NCBI GenBank assembly: GCA_946902875.1
Contig: OX336341.1
Coordinates: 744,001 to 808,000, forward strand
Length of the DNA stretch: 64,000 nucleotides
Direction: 5' to 3'
Origin: Nematopogon swammerdamellus
Taxonomy: Eukaryota > Arthropoda > Insecta > Lepidoptera > Adelidae
Shown: positions 11,455-38,876 of the stretch, in pieces
Layout: every line of letters begins with the position of its first letter
Numbering within the stretch: position 1 is the first letter of the stretch
The notes under the pieces: model-generated
The model's input: the letters and a program-made list of their open reading frames with translations, nothing else
Told to the model about the DNA's origin: nothing
Databases searched by the model: none
Translations under genes and position numbers: made by a program

Positions 11455-12640
11455 GGTCTAGCGGTTCCAGACAGAAAAGGAAAAAATATTTCGAAATTCG
11501 ACTACGATTCGAGATCTCATGCATGCATTTTAGGTTAGAAACTTATAAAATAGACAGACCGGACCAAACTCCTTTAAATTTTTTTTTTTTTTTTTTTTGT
11601 TGTTTTATCCCTCCCTTTTTTTGGGATAGGCAAAGGTATTAAACCATGCAGCCTTGTCTGTTGTTATTCTTTAAATTATTTATATATCGCCAATTGTTGA
11701 AATAATGAAATCGTAAATGGATGGAAAACAGTCTGTGTTGGCACAAACTCCTTTACGATCACTCACACACAGATCAGTAATCAATCTGTGAGTAGTTTAT
11801 ATTCTTTCTTTGCCGAAACTCCTGCCTGCCTGCGCGGCTGCGCCCAAAGCAAAGACGAGTGTCTCTTTGTAGTAAGCACCTGACAGCTGACGCTGCTGGA
11901 AAAAATTGGTTGTCTGTAAAGGCGGTTTACGGAGCGTACGACACCTGAAAGCCATTGTCGTGCCTGCTGTTCCTGCGATCCTACTCCTTCGCCCGGAGCG
12001 AACCAATAGAAGCCGATATTCGTTTGGTCGGTTAACCCTTTGAGCCCCACACGTTCCAAATAGTCCTACTCCCCTTGGCTCCCAGGCCCTTTTAGCGGCG
12101 CTCAAAAACGCAAAATTTTGGCGCGCGCGCTCCCACACAAATTCGAATATCCCGCCTCAATCGATCGATCCATCAATACTCGTTATTCTGTCTTGTTTGT
12201 ACTGAAATTACGCGTTCAGTGATACCAAACTCTTCAGGATTCACTTATTTAGAAGCACAGACCGATTTTTTAACTCCAGGCAAAACAAAACACACTCGAA
12301 TTTTTTTTTTTTTATTTTTCTGACCAAAACTGTACAATTTCGTCTTACATAATATGGTATACCGAAATAAGCGCATTGAAACGAACTATCAAATACCGAA
12401 ATACGTTTACGGGTACAATCTTTGTCTATTCCAGGGTCAGTGGAAATGTCAGCTGCCAAAAGTGACATTTTATTTTCTGTCAACTTCATTATTTTTTTTC
12501 TGTGTGAAGGTTATTGTGTGCCCAGTCGTGTCTGAGAATAGTTATTAGTAAGTTTAACCAAGAAATGATACCAGTATTGAGTGTTTTGTTAGAAAATTGG
12601 TAGAATTACATAGATACTGAATTAAAACTAGCGGCGCGCA
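11455..12640. other. Tim9 upstream region and unassigned repeats
   Basis: Immediate 5' flank of Tim9, then a poly(T) tract (about 11580-11600). A repeat piece follows at about 11850-12000 that recurs inverted at 13045-13120 (GCACGACAATGGCTTTCAGG) and in part at 20186-20215. No protein-coding gene is recognised. Confidence 0.4.
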
Positions 12641-12657
12641 AAAGGCGCGCAATAAGT

Positions 12658-12726
12658 GGAGCGCGCGCTCCACTTGGGAGCCAAGGGTAGGCGACGAAAA
12701 CTGGAGCGCGCGCTCCACTTGGGAGC
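12658..12726. repeat. Duplicated GC palindrome
   Basis: The unit GGAGCGCGCGCTCC plus CACTTGGGAGC occurs twice, at 12658 and 12703, 45 bp apart. Each contains a perfect 14-bp palindrome. The pair lies directly 5' of a tRNA-like sequence. Confidence 0.8.
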
Positions 12727-12730
12727 ACAA

Positions 12731-12803
12731 GGGACTTGTTAGCTCAGTGGTAAGCACGTATGGTTTGCATTTTTTGGACCATGGGTTCGAATCCCACCAA
12801 ATC
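12731..12803 (+). other. tRNA-like sequence (tRNA pseudogene or SINE head)
   Basis: It contains a consensus RNA polymerase III A box (TTAGCTCAGTGG, about 12739-12750) and B box (GGTTCGAATCC, about 12784-12794), followed by runs of T that could terminate Pol III. The acceptor arms GGACTTG/CAAATCT pair 6 of 7, but the D stem and anticodon arm are irregular and no normal 7-base anticodon loop is found. It is more likely a tRNA pseudogene or SINE head than a working tRNA. Confidence 0.5.
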
Positions 12804-13044
12804 TTTTTGTTTTTGTGTTGCTTTTTTTTCTTTTTTAAGCAATGTTACGGTGTTTAAATTGTTTTAGGGTGTTTAGTTTTTTTTATAACCACCTAAGAAT
12901 TATTTTCGGAAATACAAACTTGTAACAAAAACGACATGCACCGCCTCAAAATTAGGTTAGGGTTAATATATAGAAGATGCGTCATTAACCCTGGTTATTT
13001 TTTTTTTAAACCACCAAAACATCATTTATTTATCACTTCAAGGA

Positions 13045-13665
13045 GTGGTTCCGCAGGATCGCAGGAACAGCAGGCACGACAATGGCTTTCAGGTGGCGCA
13101 CCGGTTTACGGACGATAGTTAACGTGGAATAATCGTTGTACATAGAGCAAACATCAGTAATTCTATTTCCAGTAGAAAGATTAATCATCTTGTGACTGGC
13201 CATGAATAAACTTCTGTTGTCTGATCTTGAAGTTTCCATGGTAACTTTGACTATACCGATTGTGCCTCTCTATCGCTTGTTACGCGCTCTCGCTTGCACA
13301 CACAGGTTCAGATGGAACGTGACACTTTTGACGTGATGACGTCACGTCTTATAAATTGATGAGCACCGGCTGCACGCACGAAAGCGTGTCACGTTGATAT
13401 TCAAAGTTACCATGGAAACGTCTTAAGAAGTAAAACTGTCAAGATCAGACAACAGAAGTTTTGATGGCCAGTCACAAGATGATTAATATATCTACTGGAA
13501 ATAGAAATTACTAATCTTTGATCTATGTACTACGATTATTCCACGTCATCACGTAAAACTATCGTCCGTAAACCGACTTTACAGACAACCAATTTTTTTT
13601 TTGGTGTGTGCAGCCGGTGTTCATCAATTTATAAGACGTGACGTCATCACGTCAAAAAATTACCA
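13045..13665. repeat. Interlocked inverted repeats
   Basis: Arm A (about 13110-13245) is the reverse complement of A' (about 13404-13590); both contain AGATCAGACAACAGAAGTT or its complement. Arm C (about 13321-13373) is the reverse complement of C' (about 13607-13660); both contain GACGTGATGACGTCACG-type sequence. The order is A-C-A'-C', so the two pairings cross instead of nesting. No protein is encoded. Confidence 0.7.
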
Positions 13666-14099
13666 TAATACGCGCTTGCCACGCACAACGCATATATAAC
13701 GAAAGTCGAGAAGCGAAGCAAGTTCCTCGTTCAGAATGGTGTATAGATAAGGTGTGTGTTGACCATATTTGAAAGGACAATGGGGGTAATTTAACATACT
13801 TTGCAGAAAAACTAAATCCACCGCCCCGACATAACTTGTTAGTGTGTCTATTCCCTAGAGTGTTTTTATAAGCCGGAGAAGAGGAAATCCTAAGTCGGTA
13901 ATGAAAATAAATTCGTGGAAGTCGCAATTTTGTATGAGTTTTTTTTAAGTAAAATTTTATTTTTTTATTTTTGGCCCCAGTTTTGATTTCAGTGATTTGT
14001 GGTCCTTTATGCTCCTGTATTTTTTATTTATTTTTTAACGAGGTGTACGGTTTAGAAACCCGCCCCCACGCGCCAACCACAAACCTATCAACACATCAA

Positions 14100-14335
14100 A
14101 TGAGTTAGTGTAGCGACACACCTGCCGAAGGTGCGGCGCCGACACCTCGGCGACGGAACTATCGGTCTTAGTATTCGGTTGGCATGACACACCAAACGCG
14201 TTGAACCATCGGAACTTGGCATTACGCAGCGTCTAGTTCGGCGCCCTGCGCGACGGAAAGTTACGCGGCGTCTTCGTCGGTCGAGTCGTGGCCCGCCGCG
14301 CCATAGTAAAATGAGACGAGTAGGATAACTGGAGC
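14100..14335. repeat. GC-rich repeat related to 19690-20052
   Basis: It begins near ACACACCTGCCGAAGG (14117), which recurs inverted at about 20036-20051 (CCTTCGGCAGGTGTGT). Several further GC-rich words are shared. These are probably ends of the same DNA-transposon family. There are no stop-free protein-like frames. Confidence 0.5.
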
Positions 14336-14435
14336 CCATTTTTAAAACCTACGCTGCGCCGAGCCTCCATGGATGTCAACAACTCGTAACACTAACACAA
14401 TTGACAGGTAGTGAGCCCATTATCGTGGAATACAA

Positions 14436-14495
14436 TTCCAGAGAGAGAGAGAGAGAGATAGAAAGAGAGTTAGATAGAAAGAGAGATAGATAGAA

Positions 14496-14526
<31 letters not shown>

Positions 14527-14628
14527 CAGGAAGAGAGTGAGAGAGAGATAGAAAGAGAAAGAGAGAGAGAGAGCGAGAGATAGGAAGAGAGTGAGAGAGA
14601 GATAGATAGATAGATAGATAGATAGAAA
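14436..14628. repeat. GA-rich microsatellite
   Basis: Runs of GAGAGA interspersed with GATA and GAAA units make an imperfect purine microsatellite of about 190 bp. It ends in GATAGATAGATA just before a LINE fragment. Confidence 0.9.
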
Positions 14629-14814
14629 ATTCTTTACATTGGAAAATTTACATAAGGTGCAAAGGCGGACTTATCCCTTACAGAGATTTCTTACAGTCAA
14701 CCTTTGGATGTTTGAGATTCGATAATATAGTGGAATGTAAGTAGGTAGTAGCAAAAGAGTTGCGTGACAATTGGAGATAAAATAATAATAAAAATAATAC
14801 ATACATATAATGTA

Positions 14815-16603
14815 AAATATTAGCACTGAGGACGCCTTACTTACTGTAACTAAATTTGTGTCGGGAGCTTTGGACAAAGGCGAAAAATGTATTGGTGTCT
14901 TTCTGGATTTGGCCAAAGCTTTCGACACTGTTGCTATTCCAATTATGTTAAAGAAACTCGAAAATATCGGCATACGTGGTCTGCCACTAAACTGGTTTAA
15001 GTCCTACCTTACTGAGCGCCGACAAGCCGTAAGATACAAAACAGGCTCCAATACCTCCGACTATTTCCCAATAACTTATGGTGTGCCTCAAGGCAGTGTT
15101 CTTGGGCCAATCCTCTTTCTCGTATACATAGACAATTTATGCAGAACAGTCTTTGAACATGGTATGATAGCCACCTTTGCTGACGATACAGTCATTCTTT
15201 TTAAAGGCAATACTTGGGATGATACTGTTAAAAGGGCACAAAATGGTCTAAATACCACACTATCCTGGTTGCAAAATAACGTACTATCATTAAATAGCAC
15301 TAAAACCAAATTTATGACGTTCTCAATTACACTCAGAGGTCAGCCTTCGAGTGCTATTCATCTAAAAGCCCACATAGCAAGTTGTAAAAATGACCAAACG
15401 TGTAACTGCACTCATCTGGAGAATGTCAACAGCCTCAGGTACCTAGGATTACTTATTGACAAGCATCTCAACTGGAAGATTCAAATTGAAAGCCTCTCAG
15501 GCATGGTTAGAAAACTTTTGTACTTTTTCAGTCAAATTCGCGATATTGCTGATCCACTACTGCTAAAACAAGTCTACCACGGTCTTTGTGGATCCCTTAT
15601 AAATTATGGAATATTAGCTTGGGGTGGTGCTGCCAAGACTTTTGTTGTTCCTTTAGAAAGAGCCCATAGGTCCATACTAAAGGTCATGTCACATAAACCG
15701 TTTCGGTACCCGACTACTGCTCTGTACGCTGAACATGGACTCCTGAATGTTAGACAGTACTTTATGCTAAGACTTATTTGCTATATGCACACACATAAAA
15801 ATCTCCACACGCAAATAACACATAGTTTTAGAACACGAGCAAACACTCAGAAACTACTAACCAGAGACCGCCACAAAACTACTTTCTTTAGGCACACTAT
15901 AATTTTTTTGGGTCCAAATTTATACAATAAAATTCCAAATGACTTAAAAACACTGCAAATAAAAAAATTACTGAAATCCAAAATTAAATTATGGTTAATC
16001 TCTAACAGCCATGATCAATGTGAACACATTCTATGTCATATAACACAATGAATGTTAAATTAAGTAACGTTTAGATAACATAAAATAAAATTATTTACTT
16101 TGCTTGATAAAACTATTGTACATCGGGTTAAATATAATAAATATCATAACACTATAGTAACATACACAAGCACACTCATTCTCACCCAACAAAAACCTAC
16201 AGCCATAACATAATAATAATTACACCACACACACACACATACCCTCACACACACAAACACACCCTCACCCTCTCACATAATGGATACATATACATTTAAT
16301 TATACTCAATACATTTATATTATTTATATATATATATATAATATATATACAGATATTTAACAATTTCCTTTTCTCTCTACTCTTTTGTTTTATTTAATAT
16401 TTAACATATTTTTGTATTATCATTTTTTATCTAATTGAGGCTATATGATCCGTCATACCAAAAAAAAACAGGTCGAGGCGACACAGGCGCAAGCCTAGTG
16501 CTTCCATCTGGGATTCAATTGTGAAAATTATCTTCGATAGGTTAAACATGTAATATTTCATATGTACTGTTTTGTTAATAAACTATTTGAATTTGAATTT
16601 GAA
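14815..16603 (+). mobile_element. 5'-truncated non-LTR retrotransposon (LINE)
   Basis: The open frame starts abruptly at 14815 (an in-frame TAA lies at the boundary). It encodes the C-terminal half of a LINE reverse transcriptase, followed by a ~550-bp 3' UTR ending in a TTTGAA-type repeat near 16590-16603. The 5' truncation with an intact 3' end is typical of target-primed reverse transcription. Confidence 0.8.
14822..16051 (+). CDS. LINE reverse transcriptase, C-terminal part (truncated)
   Basis: About 409 codons are open to TGA-TAA-free length, with no usable cellular start. The apparent first codon is only the insertion breakpoint. Visible reverse-transcriptase motifs are FLDLAKAFDTV (motif A), YGVPQGSVLGPILFLVYIDN (motif B) and FADDT (catalytic motif C, near 15176-15190). 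A LINE thumb and C-terminal region follows, with SLRYLGLLIDKHLNW and LINYGILAWGGA. The style is that of the CR1/Jockey group of insect LINEs; the exact clade is not assigned. The endonuclease and the N-terminal part of the polymerase are missing, so the copy cannot move by itself. The absence of stops or frameshifts over 1.2 kb suggests a recent insertion compared with the decayed LINEs at 19146-19685 and 34850-35580. Confidence 0.85.
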   Translation, partial: STEDALLTVTKFVSGALDKGEKCIGVFLDLAKAFDTVAIPIMLKKLENIGIRGLPLNWFKSYLTERRQAVRYKTGSNTSDYFPITYGVPQGSVLGPILFLVYIDNLCRTVFEHGMIATFADDTVILFKGNTWDDTVKRAQNGLNTTLSWLQNNVLSLNSTKTKFMTFSITLRGQPSSAIHLKAHIASCKNDQTCNCTHLENVNSLRYLGLLIDKHLNWKIQIESLSGMVRKLLYFFSQIRDIADPLLLKQVYHGLCGSLINYGILAWGGAAKTFVVPLERAHRSILKVMSHKPFRYPTTALYAEHGLLNVRQYFMLRLICYMHTHKNLHTQITHSFRTRANTQKLLTRDRHKTTFFRHTIIFLGPNLYNKIPNDLKTLQIKKLLKSKIKLWLISNSHDQCEHILCHITQ

Positions 16604-16671
16604 TACTTACATGCTAGTAAAATATAAGCCATACATGTTTAATACATATAAATTACTAAATATATAGAAAG

Positions 16672-17065
<394 letters not shown>

Positions 17066-17101
17066 AGTCAATGGGGTCAGTTTAAAAAAAATAACATTCA
17101 T

Positions 17102-17423
17102 GCATACATATCACATACATATCACACACGCTAAATCCCGACAATCGGGGTAAGCAGACTAATCGGTGTTGTGCTCTCTGAACGAACTCTGGTAAATTAC
17201 AGCACAACACCGACCACCACGTTTCGCAAAGCATTCGAACAAGATTCAATCGATCAAGCAGCAAGTAAGGCACAAAGACCCACCTCCGTGGAAGTACCGT
17301 GCCAAGGTGAGGGGTGGCGATCCTGTAGCCCTTTAACACGGCATCTTGTTCTTATCCCTTAGTCGCCTTTTACGACATGCATGGGGAGAGATGCAGCGGC
17401 TTTAAGTACCGGCTCGACACGGT
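17102..17423 (-). repeat. 'Hairpin head + body B' repeat, near full length
   Basis: Read on the minus strand it starts TACCGTGTCGAGCCGGTACT and continues with CATGTCGTAAAAGGCGACTA (the head shared with SINE copies at 32153, 44301, 59712 and 62548). It then has a different body containing GTGGTCGGTGTTGTGCTGTA and TTACCCCGATTGTCGGGAT, and ends in a TGTATG-type simple repeat. Related copies lie at 53480 and 61120. Confidence 0.75.
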
Positions 17424-17539
17424 AAAAAATAACAAAACAAAAAAATGGAGTGCGGGGCGGCCATCACTGGCTACAACCGAGGGAAGTGAGAATGTAAGTA
17501 GTGGTTGTGTATTGTATTGTATTGTTTATTGATCATTCA

Positions 17540-17766
17540 TATGGCAGTTAGACTGCTCTCGAACTTGTCACAATTTGTTCTATCCGGTTCGATTACACCC
17601 ACGAAGAAGAACCGACAAGAAACTTCGCAGGGTTTATATTACATATTTTTACAAGTACTTTGTGACTAGCCACATAATAACACCGCCCATAGTTATCTAA
17701 ACACAGCTTGAGAGCAAGATTAACAATTTTGCTGAGAGTTCTGACTACAAAGACTTCTTAGTTAAG
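17540..17766 (+). repeat. Dispersed repeat C
   Basis: A segment with GAACTTGTCACAATTTGTTC, then CACCCACGAAGAAGAACCG and CAGCTTGAGAGCAAGATTAA. It recurs at 61528-61775, with parts at 34600-34660 and 63850-63935. No coding content is recognised. Confidence 0.7.
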
Positions 17767-19145
17767 TGAATCAGGTGTAAAGAGCCTTTGTCAAACTTTG
17801 ATACGTAATTTGTATCAACATAATTATGTTAGTATACCCTTTGGCTCTGGAAGCATTAACCAAAACAATCCTTCTGCTAAACCAGGTGGCGCGCCGCGAT
17901 CGGCGCCGGCGCATTACTCTCGAAAAAAAATCATTTTGGAAGATTTTTCCATAAAACTTCATGAACTAACATATGGATTGTATTTACAGATAAATATTCT
18001 AGCTATAAATGGCATTTTTTTATTTACATTACGTATTCTAGGTGACAAAATTATTTTGTAAAGTTGTTCTATGTGAAAATCGCGACCTCTCTCAGGTTTT
18101 TTTTTTTATAAATTTATTAGACCGCCAATCGGTCATATAGTATTTTTATTATAAACACTAATAAATAACGGACCTAATCATACCTTTCTTGTGTATCAGC
18201 AGCCCTCCGTGTCGTTCACAATAAAATTTGTATGTGGAAATTTGTATGGTTTGTATTGTTTGTATGGAGAAAACTAGGTCACAAAAATTGCTTATTTCTC
18301 GTAAATGTACTGTATACAAACACTATACGGCATATATTATTTCAACTACAGGAACTAAATAACACTTCTATCACCTCACTTTATCCAGAAAACGGATTTA
18401 TATCGAGAAACAAGCCTCTAAAAACAGCCGAAATTAGTACCGAAAAGGAGGCATTTTCTTAGTATTTTTACGAAAAATTCAGATCAACTCAGCACAAACA
18501 AATGCACTCAATACATCCGGAATATAATGAAAAAGAGAAAAAACATCACTTATGGGTTCATCTGCACAAAAAAACACTCAGAAAACCCGAAAACAGAAGA
18601 GCAACGTACAACGCCCTCCTACTATAACCGCTGTCTTGATGACACTGACAGGGCGGTAAATCTGACATTTCTCTATGGGAGAATGGTTGTCGCCTAAAGG
18701 GAAATTTATTCTACTATTTGAATTCGTCACTTTCAAATACACACGGCTAAGTGAGATAAAAGAATAAAATAATTTCGTTGGGGCCACCCAACAAAACAAA
18801 GAAAGAAAAGAAAGCGGCCGATATCGGCCGCTCCATTCGTAAAGGTATAATGTATAAAGCCACCGATATCGGCCGCTCCAACAGCAAAAGGTAACGGTAC
18901 GGTAAACTACAAGGTAGTTTAATTTAATTGTCAACAATTAAAAATTAAAATGAACATTATTTAAGATACTTGAAGTATCAAGTTGTCAGTGGGTTAATAA
19001 AGTTGAGGTACTAATGGTACCTAGTCAAGGGTTAACTAATTATGCAGTCAGGTTATATGTAGGTATATATATATGTTTATATATAATAAAATGTCATACA
19101 CTCAAATGGTACCTAGTCAAGTATTAACTAATTATGCAGTCAGAA

Positions 19146-19685
19146 CCTCAAGATATGATTTTATCGGCTAAGGCCTCCTTTACAGTGTAATAGGCTTTCT
19201 TTGCAAGGGTAGATTTTAAGTGTTTCTTAAACAAAGTATCATTAAGATTTTTTACCTCTTCGGGTATTTTAATATATAATCTAATACTATTACAAACAAA
19301 ACTTTTCGACATTTTAGATGATCTGTGCTTCGTATATCGTGATTTGAATATTATTTTTACTCCTAGTGTCATGCTGGTGAATATCGGAATGAAGAGTAGG
19401 GTTCTGCATATACTTCCTAGCATAGCAGATATTTTGATAAATATAAACACTGGGCAATGTCATGATTCCTACTTTATGAAATACATTTCTACAAGAGTCC
19501 CTGGCTTTCATACTGAGTACACAACGCAATGCTCTTTTTGAAGAACAAATATTCTGCTAGATTCCGCTGCATTTCCCCAAAATAATAGTCCGTAAGACAT
19601 AAGACTATCGAAGTAAGCATAATAGACAGTTTTAGCAGCTTGCATACCACACAGTTCTTTGATTTTTTTAATGGCATAACTGTGT
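19146..19685 (-). pseudogene. Decayed LINE reverse-transcriptase C-terminal fragment
   Basis: Three adjoining minus-strand frames together resemble a LINE C-terminal domain. From 19680 the frame reads FDSLMSYGLLFWGNAAESSR; after a shift it reads KARDSCRNVFHKVGIMTLPS; after another shift it reads RLYIKIPEEVKNLNDTLFKK and ends near 19148. At least two frameshifts make it non-functional. The architecture matches the region downstream of the polymerase in CR1/Jockey-type elements. Confidence 0.7.
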
Positions 19686-19689
19686 ACAG

Positions 19690-20052
19690 ACAGCGTGCGC
19701 TGGCGCGCGCTTGTGTGAGTGCGAAATCGGCGCGTTTGTATGAAGACGGTTAACTAGTATGTTTGAACTATGGCCGCGCCGCGCCGCTCCGCATCGGAAG
19801 CGCGCGCGCGCTGAACGTTCAACTACGCTCGCCGAACTTTACGTCGCGTATTATGTACGCGCGGCATGATGTGTCGTTTGCTATGCAAAATACATTGGAT
19901 GCGTTCTCGCGGAAAGAGACGCTAGACGAAAGGTTCGGCCATACGCCGAACGCCGCGTAATTTCGGCTGATGTGCCATAGGTGACTTAAAAAACACTACG
20001 AGCGTATTTAGCGGAACGTTCGGCGCCGTACCTTCGGCAGGTGTGTCTTACA
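19690..20052. repeat. GC-rich transposon-like repeat
   Basis: GC-rich segment with internal palindromic words (GTTCGGCSR/GCCGAAC). It shares its right end, in inverted form, with the segment at 14117. It is likely a DNA-transposon relative of the 14100-14335 repeat; boundaries are uncertain. Confidence 0.5.
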
Positions 20053-20654
20053 TCAGTCAATACTTACATCAGTCGCTGATATTGGAATAAAGAAAAGAAG
20101 AAAACAAAATGCAAATGTGAAGAAGGATAGTGTGACCGTATAGCCATATCCTGGACTTTCCGTAAGAAACAAAAAGTTAACTGTCAGGTGCTTACTACAA
20201 AGAGACGCTCGCACGCAAAGACCTGCCAGTGACAGCAGGGACTATCAAGTAGTTTTGCACATATTATGAACGAAAGAGAAAGGAAGATGACGCAACGTTC
20301 GGGTTAGAATATAGAAGAATGATGTTTTAGGGATTCATAGACAACCTGATTATACAAATTTATTTTCAGTGTTCGATCAGTCTCTTCTATCTGTCTTTAC
20401 CCAGATTTGAATGTCCAACCGATATAAATTACCTCCAACGAGATGGGTTCACCATTTTAATGAAGAAACATTGTTTCTTCACAATATGTTTTTCTTATTT
20501 CAACATAAAACATAAACTCACGATCTGGTACAAGCTGTCAAACCTTAAGAAAATAAAAAGAAATAAGAATGTTACCATGTTGCCAGGTTTCCCTTAAGTT
20601 GAGGTATTTAAATGTTTTATTTCTAGAAATAAAACATTTACTGTGTGTGTTACT

Positions 20655-21004
20655 GTCAGCATCGATAGCTCAGTGGTGCAGACGGTCATTATTGAATGTT
20701 AAGCAACGCTGGGCGCTGTCAGTACTTGGATGGGTGACCACTGACCGTTGGAGGCTCACCGAGGTTCGGATTCCTCGTAAAACTGTAGGTCCCTTCCCTC
20801 CTAATCTTACTTGGTGGTAGGGTTTAACCCGCCCGGGTTGGTACCACCGCACTGAATGAAACGTCGGTTGAAACGGTTATGTAAATCGTTTGTGTTTTCC
20901 GACCAGTTCAGTGTAGCCGGCACGATCAAAGGGGGAAGCACTGACATGACACCTAGTTCACCCTGTGTTATGGGCTGACATCACGGACGTTGTAGGTGAT
21001 GTAG
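20655..21004 (+). repeat. SINE with tRNA-like A box, 5S rRNA-like core and B-box-like motif
   Basis: The head has TAGCTCAGTGG (A box, 20666-20676). From 20699 a segment follows that is close to the 5S rRNA internal promoter (AAGCAAC..GGGCGC, then AGTACTTGGATGGGTGACC). GAGGTTCGGATTCC (20761-20774) is B-box-like. The conserved body then runs through GGTTGGTACCACCGCACTGA and CAGTTCAGTGTAGCCGGCAC. The poly(A) end is lost: at about 21005 the copy abuts a LINE 3' end. Confidence 0.85.
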
Positions 21005-21260
21005 CAAGTCGCCGAGCCACCCATTAGGTCTCTAGGGACGCCCATGGACATTCAGTCGCACGGCGGGAGCTGCAAATGCCATGCCGGCCTGACAGTGCCC
21101 ATTCACGCCTCTCTTGAAAGACCGAGACTGAACTTGGGGGAAAATGTGTGGGCAGGCCAGGGAGAGCGTTCCAGAGGTTAACGGTTCTGTGGAGGAAGGA
21201 TATATCTGCAGAAACGATTTGTACCTACGTATCCGCGGTGGGTAAGTCCAGCGTGTAGGG
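21005..21260 (-). repeat. LINE 3' end (CR1/Jockey-like), minus orientation
   Basis: Minus-strand translation gives a LINE C-terminus (TLSLACPHIFPQVQSRSFKR) followed by the 3' segment containing GCCGGCATGGCATTTGCAG and GAGACCTAATGGGTGGCTCG. The same 3' end is at 37676, 42125, 44880 and 51901. Confidence 0.7.
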
Positions 21261-21658
21261 ATGCAATCCCTGCCCAGTATTATCATTATCATTATGCTTC
21301 ATTGCGGTAGAGGTTTATTATATATCTGTTGACGTAATAAATTTCTTAGTTAGGTAGTTGTTTATTATAGTTTTAGTTTTACTTAGGTATAGAATATCCG
21401 AAGGGTCTCTAAAATCTATCTACACAAATACTAATCTGTGTTAACTAATTGATCCCTTCTGTGAAATATAAATAAATAAGTAATATTTTTGGCATAGGGT
21501 CTTCTTGATTGAATGTATAAAAAAAGTTCCGATTGGGGAGTTTTTGAATGTGTAGCTGTTATCACCAGTAGTACATAATACATGCAGTAACAAACAGCAG
21601 CGTCATTGTATCTACATGTCTGGCTACGAGCACTTTTTGTGAATTTATTATTTGGAGG

Positions 21659-38876
<17,218 letters not shown>

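Noticed and set aside
12731..12803. Functional tRNA gene
   Set aside because: A and B boxes are good, but the D stem is imperfect and no normal anticodon loop exists; kept only as a tRNA-like sequence.
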